Source: SAR92 bacterium MED-G29 (GTDB lineage Bacteria > Pseudomonadota > Gammaproteobacteria > Pseudomonadales > Porticoccaceae). From it: a stretch of 64,000 nt of DNA. The translations under genes were made by a program, and so were the position numbers. Below the pieces are notes generated by a model. The model made no database searches and was not told where the DNA came from. It saw nothing but the letters and a program-made list of their open reading frames with translations. Where the stretch lies: the NCBI GenBank assembly GCA_002457245.1, contig NTJY01000002.1:1-64000 (forward strand). Direction: 5' to 3'. How positions within the stretch are numbered: position 1 is the stretch's first letter; every line of letters begins with the position of its first letter. Positions 36,316 through 45,200 of this stretch are shown piece after piece.

Positions 36316-37116
36316 TCATTCCCTATCACTAGGTAGATTGTGAAGCATCTCTTGAGATGGAAAATCAGAGTCTGGTGCACCTATCTCCGAGGCTGGAACG
36401 CCTGCAACAACAGTGTGTGGTTTTACTGACTTAAGAACTACACTCGCTGCGGCAACCATAGCTCCCTCACCCACTTCGATATTCCCCAAAATTGTCGCAC
36501 CTGGACCTATTAAAACACCTTTACGGATTTTCGGATGGCGGTCGCCACTATCTTTACCTGTGCCCCCTAAAGTAACCGACTGCATAATAGAAACTGAGTC
36601 CTCAACAACAGCGGTTTCGCCAATCACTAATCCAGTAGCGTGATCTATCATCACTCCACTTCCAATTACTGCAGCAGGGTGGATATCAACTGCAAAAGCC
36701 ACTGAAACCCTATGTTGCAGTAACAGAGCCATAGATTTTTTTCCTTCAGCCCACAGAGAGTGCGATGCTCTGTAGGCTTGGAGAGACAAGAAACCTTTAA
36801 AGTGTAGGAATGGAGTGCTAAAGAGATTGCAAGCAGAATCCCTATCTACCGTTGCTTGAATATCATGAGCTATCTTGTTCAAAATTTTAGGATCAGAGAA
36901 ACTAGCATTTAGTGCTGGGTTCAGCATTGAGGCTGGAGCTGAAGCACTTGCTAGTTTATTAGCCAAATGAGCACTAAGAGCGCTATTTAGGTCATTGTAT
37001 TTAAGGATAGTATCATGCAAATAGCCAGCAAGAATGGGTTCGGATTTTTCAGATAGAGAAGCTTCTGAGTAAATGCGTTCCCAGATTTCTTTGGGCAATG
37101 ATATTGAGTGATTCAT
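36316..37116 (-). CDS. cysE: Serine O-acetyltransferase, copy 2 (E. coli CysE-like)
   Basis: It makes O-acetylserine for cysteine synthesis. The 266-residue protein has TVDRDSAC, AVDIHPAAVIGSG, IDHATGLVIGETAV and SGDRHPKIRKGVLIGPGA. It therefore keeps the Asp/His catalytic pair and the Arg-His of the cysteine feedback site as in E. coli CysE. It lies 12 bp after zapG on the same strand, so they may share a transcript. It converges on epmA with a gap of only 7 bp. This copy is the better candidate for the canonical enzyme. Confidence 0.94.
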   Translation of the reverse strand: MNHSISLPKEIWERIYSEASLSEKSEPILAGYLHDTILKYNDLNSALSAHLANKLASASAPASMLNPALNASFSDPKILNKIAHDIQATVDRDSACNLFSTPFLHFKGFLSLQAYRASHSLWAEGKKSMALLLQHRVSVAFAVDIHPAAVIGSGVMIDHATGLVIGETAVVEDSVSIMQSVTLGGTGKDSGDRHPKIRKGVLIGPGATILGNIEVGEGAMVAAASVVLKSVKPHTVVAGVPASEIGAPDSDFPSQEMLHNLPSDRE

Positions 37117-37128
37117 ACGAATTTTGGT

Positions 37129-37719
37129 TTAACCGACATTCTCAGTCGGATCTGTTTCTTGTATTGCCAGATTCTCATTATCGATCACAGTTCTGTCGGA
37201 TTTTGGATCTTCCTGTTCATCCTTCAAGCCATACTCTTCGCTTAAAATGCCTCCAGGAACCTTTGGAGCATAATCCCTCGGAACTTCAACATCCTCTAAA
37301 TCAACTAAGGGGTTTCCATTTGGATCGAGCAGGGAAAGATCAGATCCACCTGACTTTAGTAGCTGTCGTCCTATTTCAGGGCTTGCTAATCTCATCGCGC
37401 TACTGACTAACTGTTCGTTAATATCTCTATAGCTCTGAGTGACGCTCGCTGTGAGATGCGAAATAGTAATAAAGTGCTGGGATACCTCTTGCTGGTATTG
37501 CTTGAGGTGTTGCTCACTTTTAACTAGTTTCTTTTGAAGATCAATGACATCGACTGTATTCTCACCACTTTTACGTATCCACAGATAAGTGGCAATGGCT
37601 CCTACGCTAAATGCGAGGCACAAGAGCAGAGCAACGGAGAGACTGGACCATCCCGATGCAGCTATGAGCAGTTCTGGCGCCAATTCAGCAACATCGGGTA
37701 CTACCGCTACTTCCTTCAA
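37129..37719 (-). CDS. zapG: Cell division-associated protein ZapG (YhcB, DUF1043)
   Basis: This 196-residue single-pass inner-membrane protein has its TM at about residues 27-48, followed by a coiled coil (LQKKLVKSEQHLKQYQQEV), the DUF1043 signature HFITISHLTASVTQSYRDI and PRDYAPKVPGGILSEEYGL near the C-terminus. E. coli YhcB/ZapG links cell elongation and division. Start is TTG with GAGG upstream. A longer N-terminus than E. coli precedes the TM. It is divergent from zapE, the conserved arrangement. Confidence 0.9.
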   Translation of the reverse strand: MKEVAVVPDVAELAPELLIAASGWSSLSVALLLCLAFSVGAIATYLWIRKSGENTVDVIDLQKKLVKSEQHLKQYQQEVSQHFITISHLTASVTQSYRDINEQLVSSAMRLASPEIGRQLLKSGGSDLSLLDPNGNPLVDLEDVEVPRDYAPKVPGGILSEEYGLKDEQEDPKSDRTVIDNENLAIQETDPTENVG

Positions 37720-37759
37720 AATCTCGCCTCGTGTTTCGTCAATGCTACTATAATTCAGC

Positions 37760-37807
37760 TATCTAGTATCAGCTAGCAAGGCATTACGTTATCTAGTGTC
37801 GGCATTA
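37760..37807. repeat. Imperfect tandem repeat in the zapG-zapE divergent gap
   Basis: TATCTAGTATC followed by GGCATTA (37760-37786) recurs as TATCTAGTGTC followed by GGCATTA (37790-37807), with 9 bases deleted between the two blocks in the second copy. This may be a duplicated operator or a simple local duplication. Confidence 0.45.
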
Positions 37808-37907
37808 TACCGTAGATTTTAATATTTTGGTGCCGAGATAATTTCAGTTGTAACAATTAATCTAGCTCGTTAAAGTTCCAACTAAATTTTTATTTTCTGA
37901 GATCTAC

Positions 37908-39017
37908 ATGAGCACTCCCAAACAACGTTACATAACTGATCTCAAAAAACGGAGGTTTGTCGTTGACAAATCTCAAGAGTTTGCAGTTACAGCTTTTGAA
38001 AAGCTTCATCATGAGCTGTCGGTAAAAAATGAGTTTGAATCTAGGTATTTTTTCCAAAGGTGGCTATTGAAATGTGTAATGAAACCTTTGCCATCGATAA
38101 CGGGACTGTATCTTTGGGGAGGAGTTGGGCGGGGTAAGACTTATCTAATGGATAATTTTTACGAGTGTCTTCCATTTGAAAATAAGATAAGAGTTCATTT
38201 CCATCGTTTTATGCGCAGGGTACATAATGATCTCACTAATCTGGAAGGTGAGAAAAACCCTCTAAAAAAAGTGGCGCAAGGTATAGCGAAAGAGGCAGAG
38301 ATTATTTGTTTCGATGAGTTTTTTGTAAGTGATATCGCAGATGCAATGATACTTGCGGGACTTTTTCAAGAGTTATTTTCACTGGACGTTGTTCTTGTTA
38401 CTACCTCGAATATTCTACCTGATCGTCTTTATGAAAATGGATTACAAAGACAAAGATTCTTACCTGCAATTGCTCTAATCAAGGAGCATTGTGAAATTAT
38501 AAATGTTGATGGAGGCATCGATTACCGGTTAAGAGAATTAAAGAAGGCTTCTCTCTATTATTGGCCTCACGACAGAGAGGCGATCAATAGCGTCGAATTG
38601 GTTTTTAAGCGACTCGTTCCTGTGAAGGGTGAAATTCAAAAAGGTGTAAATTTAGAAATTGAAGGACGCCTTATCTCTGCAATTAAATTATCAGAGGGTA
38701 TAGTATGGTTTGACTTCTTTGCTATTTGTGATGGGCCGAGAAGTCAAAATGATTACATTGAGATTGCCAGAGAATTTCAAGCGGTGATTATTTCTAATGT
38801 TCCTCAAATGGGACGTCATAATGAAGATGTAGCCAGACGATTTATTCATCTAGTTGATGAGTTTTATGATCGTAATGTAAAACTTGCGTTATCTGCGGCA
38901 GAGCCTATAAACAAACTTTATTTTGAGGGCCAATTGAGTTTTGAATTCGAGCGAACTAGTAGCCGTCTGTTAGAGATGCAGAGTAATGATTATTTATCTA
39001 AACCCCACAAGCCATAA
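37908..39017 (+). CDS. zapE: Cell division ATPase ZapE (AFG1 family)
   Basis: This AFG1-like P-loop ATPase of 369 residues is recruited late to the division ring in E. coli. Walker A is [12 protein letters not shown], Walker B is [12 protein letters not shown], followed by [17 protein letters not shown] and a C-terminal arginine-bearing region. Length is normal for bacterial members. It is followed by rplM-rpsI, the same order as in E. coli and Pseudomonas. Confidence 0.95.
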   Translation: MSTPKQRYITDLKKRRFVVDKSQEFAVTAFEKLHHELSVKNEFESRYFFQRWLLKCVMKPLPSITGLYLWGGVGRGKTYLMDNFYECLPFENKIRVHFHRFMRRVHNDLTNLEGEKNPLKKVAQGIAKEAEIICFDEFFVSDIADAMILAGLFQELFSLDVVLVTTSNILPDRLYENGLQRQRFLPAIALIKEHCEIINVDGGIDYRLRELKKASLYYWPHDREAINSVELVFKRLVPVKGEIQKGVNLEIEGRLISAIKLSEGIVWFDFFAICDGPRSQNDYIEIAREFQAVIISNVPQMGRHNEDVARRFIHLVDEFYDRNVKLALSAAEPINKLYFEGQLSFEFERTSSRLLEMQSNDYLSKPHKP

Positions 39018-39056
39018 TTTACTTCTAAAAAAATTAATGTTTGCATTAATCAGGCC

Positions 39057-39085
39057 TTGTATTAGCGCGCGTCGATCATTACAAT
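39057..39085 (+). promoter_or_regulatory. Sigma70 promoter of rplM-rpsI
   Basis: TTGTAT and TACAAT are separated by exactly 17 bp, predicting initiation near 39092 and a leader of about 35 nt before the rplM ATG. Confidence 0.6.
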
Positions 39086-39126
39086 TCGATCCCTTTTGGG
39101 CTTGTCCCTGTTCCAGGTATTTTAAG

Positions 39127-39555
39127 ATGAAAACATTTAGTGCAAAAGCAGAGACCGTAGAACGTGACTGGTTCGTCGTTGACGCCAATGGAAAAACTCT
39201 TGGGCGTTTGGCGACGAAAGTAGCATCGATATTAAGAGGCAAACATAAGCCGGAGTTTACGCCTCATGTTGATACTGGAGATTACATTGTAGTGGTCAAT
39301 GCTGAGAAAATTGGAGTGACGGGAAATAAGTCAAAAGGAAAGATCTACTATTCCCACACTGGGTATCCCGGTGGAATTAAAGATATTAATTTCGAAGATT
39401 TGATTGAGAAAGCACCAGAACGCGTAATCCAGTCCGCAGTGAAAGGAATGCTGCCGAAAGGTCCACTTGGAAGAGAAATGTTCAGGAAGCTGAAAGTATA
39501 TGCAGGTTCTGAGCATCCGCATGCATCGCAACAGCCCCAAATTTTAGAAATCTAA
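39127..39555 (+). CDS. rplM: Large ribosomal subunit protein uL13
   Basis: This early-assembly ribosomal protein has 142 residues, the canonical length from ATG 39127. It begins [20 protein letters not shown], contains [15 protein letters not shown] and ends with [13 protein letters not shown]. The open frame extends 47 codons upstream into the promoter region, but that stretch is not protein-like and overlaps zapE. It is followed by rpsI after 11 bp. Confidence 0.98.
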   Translation: MKTFSAKAETVERDWFVVDANGKTLGRLATKVASILRGKHKPEFTPHVDTGDYIVVVNAEKIGVTGNKSKGKIYYSHTGYPGGIKDINFEDLIEKAPERVIQSAVKGMLPKGPLGREMFRKLKVYAGSEHPHASQQPQILEI

Positions 39556-39566
39556 CGGAAAAAGCT

Positions 39567-39959
39567 ATGGCAGATACTCAATATTATGGTACCGGGCGCA
39601 GAAAAACATCTGCTGCACGAGTTTTCATGACCTCCGGAAACGGAAGCATAAAAATAAATGATCGAACAATAGAAGCGTATTTCGGTCGTGAAGTGGCGCG
39701 TATGATTATCAGGCAACCCTTTGAGGTTGTTGATATGGTGGAGAAATTCGATTTAAACATAACCGTTGCTGGTGGCGGTAACTTTGGGCAGGCAGGCGCT
39801 ATACGCCATGGTATCGCTCGAGCTCTCGTTAGCTATGATGAAAATTTGCGATCTCCTCTGAGAAAAGCTGGCTTTCTAACTAGAGATGCTCGTCAGGTTG
39901 AGCGAAAGAAGGTTGGATTACACAAGGCGCGAAAGCGACCACAATTCTCCAAGAGATAA
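39567..39959 (+). CDS. rpsI: Small ribosomal subunit protein uS9
   Basis: This 130-residue ribosomal protein has a C-terminal tail (KRPQFSKR) that reaches the P-site tRNA. It begins [15 protein letters not shown] and contains [14 protein letters not shown]. It is co-transcribed with rplM and followed by a strong terminator. Confidence 0.98.
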   Translation: MADTQYYGTGRRKTSAARVFMTSGNGSIKINDRTIEAYFGREVARMIIRQPFEVVDMVEKFDLNITVAGGGNFGQAGAIRHGIARALVSYDENLRSPLRKAGFLTRDARQVERKKVGLHKARKRPQFSKR

Positions 39960-39975
39960 TTCCGCTGAATTGGAG

Positions 39976-40004
39976 AGCCCGACCCACTGGTCGGGCTTTT
40001 TTTT
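39976..40004 (+). terminator. Rho-independent terminator of rplM-rpsI
   Basis: GCCCGACC and GGTCGGGC form a perfect 8-bp GC-rich stem with loop CACT, followed by eight T residues, 16 bp after the rpsI stop codon. Confidence 0.95.
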
Positions 40005-40050
40005 ATCTAATAAATTCATATACTTAGGTTAATTTTCGTCGAAACTCTAG

Positions 40051-40079
40051 TTGATATAAATAATTAGTTCCGGTATCAT
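40051..40079 (+). promoter_or_regulatory. Sigma70 promoter of the petA-petBC operon
   Basis: TTGATA and TATCAT are separated by exactly 17 bp, about 90 bp upstream of the petA ATG and just downstream of the rpsI terminator. Confidence 0.65.
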
Positions 40080-40169
40080 TTCAACAATCTTAACTCGCAT
40101 TTTTTGTGAGAAAACTGCCAGAATTTTTATTTCTGCTCTGATTTAATAATTTTTTACTGAGGTCTCGCT

Positions 40170-40775
40170 ATGAGCGAAGAGTTTGTCAACGAAAGTCGGC
40201 GGAAATTTCTATTAGGTGCAACTTCAGTTGTAGGTGGCGCGGGGGTGGTTGGAGCAACTGTGCCTTTCGTCGCATCTTGGCAACCAAGCGCAAAGGCAAA
40301 GGCGGCCGGAGCGCCAGTTAGGGTTAATATATCGAAACTGGAGTATGGGGCGAGATTAGTAGTCGAGTGGAGAGGAAAGCCCGTATATATTGTGAGACGG
40401 ACTCCGGAGTCAATTGCCTCTATTCAAGCAATTTCAGACTCAGTTTTGAGAGATCCAGAGTCTTTGGAAGCAAAACAGCCAGCCTATGTCGATGGTTCCG
40501 CCAGAACGATTGCAGGCAGAGAAGAATTTTTAATTCTTGTGGGCCTATGTACTCACCTCGGTTGTGCTCCTATTTTCCGTCCAGATGTAGGCGCCTCAGA
40601 CTTGGGTGGCGAGTCCTGGTTAGGCGGATTTTTTTGTCCATGTCATGGATCGAAGTTTGATCTTTCAGGTCGGGTTTTTGCTGGAGTTCCTGCCCCTACG
40701 AATTTGGAAATTCCGCCTCATAATTTTGAAACAGAAGAAATTGTCGTTATTGGCGTTGATACAGAGGTTGTATAG
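40170..40775 (+). CDS. petA: Ubiquinol-cytochrome c reductase Rieske iron-sulfur subunit
   Basis: This bc1-complex subunit accepts an electron from ubiquinol and passes it to cytochrome c1. The twin-arginine signal-anchor is ESRRKFLLGATS followed by a hydrophobic segment. The Rieske [2Fe-2S] ligands are in CTHLGC (Cys127, His129) and CPCHGS (Cys156, His159). Length 201. GAGG precedes the ATG. It is separated by 2 bp from the cytochrome b/c1 gene, so the two are translationally close. Confidence 0.97.
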   Translation: MSEEFVNESRRKFLLGATSVVGGAGVVGATVPFVASWQPSAKAKAAGAPVRVNISKLEYGARLVVEWRGKPVYIVRRTPESIASIQAISDSVLRDPESLEAKQPAYVDGSARTIAGREEFLILVGLCTHLGCAPIFRPDVGASDLGGESWLGGFFCPCHGSKFDLSGRVFAGVPAPTNLEIPPHNFETEEIVVIGVDTEVV

Positions 40776-40777
40776 TA

Positions 40778-42814
40778 ATGATTGAAGACAAGGGTTTTGC
40801 AGCATGGTTTAATTCTCGGATGCCCTCAGCGAAAGCGATGTGGGAAGTTCACATGTCGAAGTATTATGCTCCTAAAAACTTTAACTTTTGGTATTATTTC
40901 GGAGTTCTTTCCCTAGTTGTTCTTGTGATTCAATTGGTGACTGGAATATGGCTGCTGATGAGCTACCAGGGATCTGCTGAGGAGGCATTCGCCTCCGTAG
41001 AATACATAATGAGAGATGTGGAGCTTGGGTGGATTATTCGTTATGCACATTCTACTGGTGCGTCGATGTTTTTCATTGTGGTCTATGCTCATATGTTTCG
41101 GGGTCTTATGTATGGCTCTTATAAAGCCCCTCGTGAATTAGTTTGGATTTTTGGTTGTACTATCTATGTGGCTCTCATGGCGGAAGCGTTTATGGGATAT
41201 GTACTTCCTTGGGGTCAAATGTCGTATTGGGGAGCTCAAGTCATTATCTCTCTCTTCGGCGCGATTCCAGTTATCGGTGAAGATATAGTTCAATGGATCA
41301 GAGGCGACTACTTGATTTCCGGTATTACCCTGAATAGATTTATGTCGTTACACGTTGTCGCAGTCCCTATTATTTTAATTGCTTTAGTAGTTATGCATAT
41401 CATTGCGCTCCATGATGTGGGGTCAAATAATCCCGATGGTGTAAGTATTAAAGAGCACAAAGATAAAGACGGAAACCCTATTGATGGCCTTCCGTTTTTC
41501 CCATACTTCGTGATTCACGATCTTGTGCCGATAGTGGTGTTTTTCTTTGTTTTCTGTTCGATTTTATTCTTTATGCCAGAGATGGGTGGATTTTTCCTAG
41601 AATACGCCAATTTTGAAATAGCCAATGGTTTGAAAACTCCAGAACATATCGCACCAGTTTGGTACTTCACTCCCTGGTACTCCATGCTTCGAGCTGTCCC
41701 TGATAAGCTTGGTGGGTTTATGGTTATGGCTGCGGGTGTAGCAATTCTATTTATTTTGCCATGGTTAGATCGAAGTCCTGTCCGCTCAATTAGGTACAAA
41801 GGAAAGATTAGTAGGTGCGCTATTTTAATGTTCCCTGCTGTCTTCATTATCTTAGGTGTTTTAGGTGTCAAAGCTCCAACGGAGAGTAGAACGCTACTAG
41901 CACAAATATGTACAGTGCTTTATTTCAGTTTCTTCATTGGAATGTTTTTTTGGACGAGATATGAGAAGACCGCTCCTGAGCCTGACAGGATAACAATGGA
42001 TGGCGGTCTGGGCTTTCTCAAGACATCAGGTGCAGTTTTGGCAGTAGTCCTCATGACCGTGATCCCCTTGAAAGTGGTTGGAGCTGAGAGTGGATTTTCG
42101 TGTGGCACGATTGATTGTGATCCCTTTGAGGCTAGGCTAGATGATGATGCTTCCTTGCAGAATGGAACCAAACTTGCGGTCAACTATTGTATGGGGTGCC
42201 ACTCCTTCAAATACTCCCGCTGGGAGAGGGTAGCTGATGATATTGGTATCCCTCACTCAATGATGATGGATAATTTGGTTTTTACGGATCAAAAAATTGG
42301 TGCTCTGATGAATATTGCAATGCCAGAGGACGAATCAAAGGACTGGTTTGGCGCTCAACCTCCTGACCTTACTTTGGTTGCCCGATCACGCAGTCCTGAG
42401 TGGCTTTATACTTATTTGAGGACATTCTATGCTGATGAGTCTCGTCCGTTGGGGGTTAATAACAAAGTGTATAAAGATGTGGGTATGCCGCATGCTTTGT
42501 TAGATCTTCAGGGCCTTCAAGAATGTGCACCAGGTCCAGTCAAGTCTGAATATGGTGGAATTAAGCGTGATTTGCTAACAGGTGAAGATCTTCTTGAAGA
42601 TCCGTGCGGTAAATTTGAAATTCCTGAGCCTGGGACGATGTCAGTGGAGGAATTTGATGTCGCTATTTTTGATTTGGTAAATTTCTTGACATATGTATCC
42701 GAGCCAATGGCTGAACAGAGACGACATATTGGGAAGTTAGTGCTCTTGTTCTTGCTACTTTTACTAGTGCCAACGGTTCTTTTAAACAGAGAATATTGGA
42801 AAGGGATTCATTAG
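40778..42814 (+). CDS. petBC: Fused cytochrome b - cytochrome c1 (bc1 complex), single 678-residue frame
   Basis: Residues 1 to about 420 are cytochrome b: eight or so helices, haem-ligand His pairs in RYAHSTGASMFF...AHMFRG and FMSLHVVAVP...VVMHIIALH, the GYVLPWGQMSYWG block and the Qo-site motif PVWYFTPWY. After one more helix (about 418-436), which ends like a signal peptide (KVVGA/ES), cytochrome c1 begins. It has haem-c motif CMGCH (Cys471, Cys474, His475), a Met ligand region YKDVGMPHALLDL and a C-terminal membrane anchor. In Pseudomonas these are two genes. The frame is continuous with no stop or start at the junction; proteolytic separation at about residue 436 is inferred by analogy with Bradyrhizobium fbcH. 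Confidence 0.93.
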   Translation: MIEDKGFAAWFNSRMPSAKAMWEVHMSKYYAPKNFNFWYYFGVLSLVVLVIQLVTGIWLLMSYQGSAEEAFASVEYIMRDVELGWIIRYAHSTGASMFFIVVYAHMFRGLMYGSYKAPRELVWIFGCTIYVALMAEAFMGYVLPWGQMSYWGAQVIISLFGAIPVIGEDIVQWIRGDYLISGITLNRFMSLHVVAVPIILIALVVMHIIALHDVGSNNPDGVSIKEHKDKDGNPIDGLPFFPYFVIHDLVPIVVFFFVFCSILFFMPEMGGFFLEYANFEIANGLKTPEHIAPVWYFTPWYSMLRAVPDKLGGFMVMAAGVAILFILPWLDRSPVRSIRYKGKISRCAILMFPAVFIILGVLGVKAPTESRTLLAQICTVLYFSFFIGMFFWTRYEKTAPEPDRITMDGGLGFLKTSGAVLAVVLMTVIPLKVVGAESGFSCGTIDCDPFEARLDDDASLQNGTKLAVNYCMGCHSFKYSRWERVADDIGIPHSMMMDNLVFTDQKIGALMNIAMPEDESKDWFGAQPPDLTLVARSRSPEWLYTYLRTFYADESRPLGVNNKVYKDVGMPHALLDLQGLQECAPGPVKSEYGGIKRDLLTGEDLLEDPCGKFEIPEPGTMSVEEFDVAIFDLVNFLTYVSEPMAEQRRHIGKLVLLFLLLLLVPTVLLNREYWKGIH

Positions 42815-42906
42815 ATAGCCTGCCAATCCCCAGGTATCAGAAGAATATTTTTGGAAAGTTTTTAGTACCCAATAATTATAATTAACCACTTAAAAGAGAG
42901 GTGTGT

Positions 42907-43530
42907 GTGCGACGTTCTTCAATGACATTGTTTTCAGATCCGACGTGTCAATATAGTCATCGAGTTAGAATCGTTCTTGCCGAAAAAGGCGTTACGGTAG
43001 ATATTGAAGATATTGACCAAAATTCAGTTACCGAAGAAATCTTGGAGGCGAATCCATATGGAACATTACCAACACTTGTCGATCGGGATCTAGCTCTCTA
43101 TCAGTCGACTGTGGTTATGGAATACCTTGACGAGAGATTTCCGCATCCCCCTCTGCTTCCAGTTTATCCTGTCGCTAGGGCAGAGAGTCGTTTGTGGGTA
43201 TATAGGATTGAAAGAGATTGGTGTGTTCTAATCGATCAAATTAAAGGAAACCCAGAAAGTAAGGAGGCCGATGCTGCTCGCAAAGAGCTCAAAGAATCTC
43301 TTATTTCTATCGCGACAATATTTGATGACATGCCGTATTTTATGAGTGAGGAATTTACCTTAGTAGATTGTTGTTTAGCGGCAATGCTTTGGCGGCTTCC
43401 AGAACTTGGCATTACCCTCCCAATAAATAGACAAGTTAAACCACTACATGACTATATGAATCGTTTATTTGATAGGCCCTGTTTTCAAGAGAGTCTTACT
43501 GATCTTGAAAGAGAGATTCACGAGGTGTGA
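42907..43530 (+). CDS. sspA: Stringent starvation protein A
   Basis: This glutathione-transferase-like protein binds RNA polymerase and alters transcription under starvation and acid stress in E. coli. It has a thioredoxin-fold N-terminal domain ([20 protein letters not shown]) and helical C-terminal domain, with [18 protein letters not shown] and [20 protein letters not shown] as in other SspA proteins. About 207 residues. I prefer GTG 42907, five bases after GAGAGG; an in-frame GTG at 42901 is also open. sspA-sspB follow the bc1 genes as in Pseudomonas. Confidence 0.96.
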   Translation: MRRSSMTLFSDPTCQYSHRVRIVLAEKGVTVDIEDIDQNSVTEEILEANPYGTLPTLVDRDLALYQSTVVMEYLDERFPHPPLLPVYPVARAESRLWVYRIERDWCVLIDQIKGNPESKEADAARKELKESLISIATIFDDMPYFMSEEFTLVDCCLAAMLWRLPELGITLPINRQVKPLHDYMNRLFDRPCFQESLTDLEREIHEV

Positions 43531-43542
43531 TCTGAGATTCTA

Positions 43543-43971
43543 ATGCGTTCAAATCAGCCTTATTTGTTAAGAGCTTTTTACGACTGGATTGTTGATAATC
43601 AGTGCACTCCTCATATTATCGTTGATGCTTTTCATGAGGGGACAGAGGTTCCTCAAGAGTTTGTCAAAGGTGGACAGATTGTCCTCAATATTGCGCCCAG
43701 AGCGGTCACTAACTTTGATATGAGTGGAGATGCTATTACTTTCTCAACTCGATTTGGTGGAGTTCCTGTTGAATTATTTTTGCCATTCTCTGCTGTTCTG
43801 GGTATATATGCTCAAGAGAACGGAAAAGGTATGATGTTTAACTGTGAGGATAATAATGACCCTACTCCGCCTCCATCTCCAATAAATAACCCAGACTTGG
43901 TCAAAAAAAGAGCTTCATCTGAATCATCGGATCAATCCAAATCGAAGCCATCTCTTAGAGTTGTAAAATAA
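43543..43971 (+). CDS. sspB: ClpXP adaptor SspB
   Basis: This adaptor delivers SsrA-tagged proteins to ClpXP. The 142-residue protein has a conserved substrate-binding domain (about 1-110, with RAFYDWIVDNQCTPHIIVD and GQIVLNIAPRAV), a flexible Ser/Pro-rich linker and the C-terminal ClpX-binding peptide KPSLRVVK. It follows sspA by 12 bp. Its partner SmpB is encoded at 17121-17597. Confidence 0.97.
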   Translation: MRSNQPYLLRAFYDWIVDNQCTPHIIVDAFHEGTEVPQEFVKGGQIVLNIAPRAVTNFDMSGDAITFSTRFGGVPVELFLPFSAVLGIYAQENGKGMMFNCEDNNDPTPPPSPINNPDLVKKRASSESSDQSKSKPSLRVVK

Positions 43972-44004
43972 CAAATCCTTAAAATTTCTATAAAGGAGAC
44001 TGAT

Positions 44005-45183
44005 ATGTCGAACCCTATAGCAATCCTCTCCGGTACTCGAACTCCCATGGGAAGTATGCTGGGAGCTTTATCATCTGTCACGGCTCCATCACTTGGAGCT
44101 GTAGCGATCAGCTCAGCTGTTGAGACAAGTGGGCTAGACCGCTCAGATATTGATGAGGTTCTTATGGGGTCGGTTCTTTCAGCTGGCCAAGGCCAAGCAC
44201 CTGCCAGGCAGGCTGCATTAAAGGCGGGGCTACCTGAATCAACTTTGTGTAGTACGATTAATAAGGTATGTGGCTCTGCAATGAAATCAATGATACTTGG
44301 AGGTAATACATTAAGGTCAGGCCAGGCAAAAGTAGTTGTGGCTGGTGGCATGGAGAGTATGAGTAATGCTCCATATATGTTGCCCCAGGCGCGTCAGGGT
44401 TACCGTTTTGGTCAATCTACTATGCTTGATCATATGCAATATGATGGCCTGCAAGATGCCTATAAGCAGGCTGCCATGGGTGAATTTGCTGAATTATGCG
44501 CTAACAAATATAACTTTAGTAGGGAGGATCAGGACAAATATGCTCTTGAATCTCTGCATCGAGCTAATATGGCAATTTCAAATGGATATTTTGTGGATGA
44601 AATTACACCGGTAACAGTATCGAGTCGACATGATAAAATTGTAGTTAGTACAGATGAGCAACCCGGTAAAGCCAGACCTGATAAAATACCTCTGTTAAAG
44701 CCTGCATTTAAAAAAGATGGCTCTGTTACTGCCGCTAACGCGAGTTCAATTTCTGATGGAGCCGCGGCGGTGGTTCTTATGATGGCGAATGAGGCCGAAA
44801 GTCGGGCATTATCGCCAATTGCGCTCATCCATGGTTACGATGAATCTGCTCAAGAGCCAGATTGGTTTACAACAGCTCCTATCAGCGCAATCATTAAAAC
44901 TCTCAATAGAGTCGGTTGGGCCGCTGAGGATGTAGACCTTTGGGAGTTAAATGAAGCCTTTGCAGTTGTGCCAATGGCTGCGATGAGGGAGCTGAACATT
45001 CCTCATGATAAACTTAATGTGCATGGTGGAGCCTGCGCTCTAGGCCATCCAATTGGTGCAAGTGGCGCTAGAATAGTAGTTACGCTTATTCATGCCATGA
45101 AACGCAGAGGTGATTCGAAAGGGATTGCGGGCTTGTGCATTGGTGGAGGTGAAGCTACTGCGATAGCGGTAGAACTGGTTTAG
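44005..45183 (+). CDS. Acetyl-CoA C-acetyltransferase (biosynthetic-type thiolase)
   Basis: This 392-residue thiolase condenses two acetyl-CoA to acetoacetyl-CoA or the reverse. Nucleophile Cys89 is in NKVCGSAMKS, NEAFA is present, the catalytic His is in GHPIGASGAR and the second Cys in CIGGGEATA. Sequence style (SGTRTPMG, GGMESMSNAPY) is that of AtoB/PhaA. It is preceded by AAAGGAG. It is inserted between sspB and dolP, which are neighbours in Pseudomonas. It differs clearly from the thiolase at 702-1883. Confidence 0.94.
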   Translation: MSNPIAILSGTRTPMGSMLGALSSVTAPSLGAVAISSAVETSGLDRSDIDEVLMGSVLSAGQGQAPARQAALKAGLPESTLCSTINKVCGSAMKSMILGGNTLRSGQAKVVVAGGMESMSNAPYMLPQARQGYRFGQSTMLDHMQYDGLQDAYKQAAMGEFAELCANKYNFSREDQDKYALESLHRANMAISNGYFVDEITPVTVSSRHDKIVVSTDEQPGKARPDKIPLLKPAFKKDGSVTAANASSISDGAAAVVLMMANEAESRALSPIALIHGYDESAQEPDWFTTAPISAIIKTLNRVGWAAEDVDLWELNEAFAVVPMAAMRELNIPHDKLNVHGGACALGHPIGASGARIVVTLIHAMKRRGDSKGIAGLCIGGGEATAIAVELV

Positions 45184-45200
45184 TGAGATCGACGTTAGGT

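Noticed and set aside
38986..39126. 47-codon N-terminal extension of rplM
   Set aside because: It overlaps the end of zapE and the rplM promoter; uL13 is canonical in length from ATG 39127.
41990..42200. Frameshift or missing stop as an artefact joining petB and petC
   Set aside because: The frame is continuous through the cytochrome b tail, the signal-like helix and the start of c1, with coding-like composition throughout. No alternative start with a ribosome-binding site is seen at the junction.
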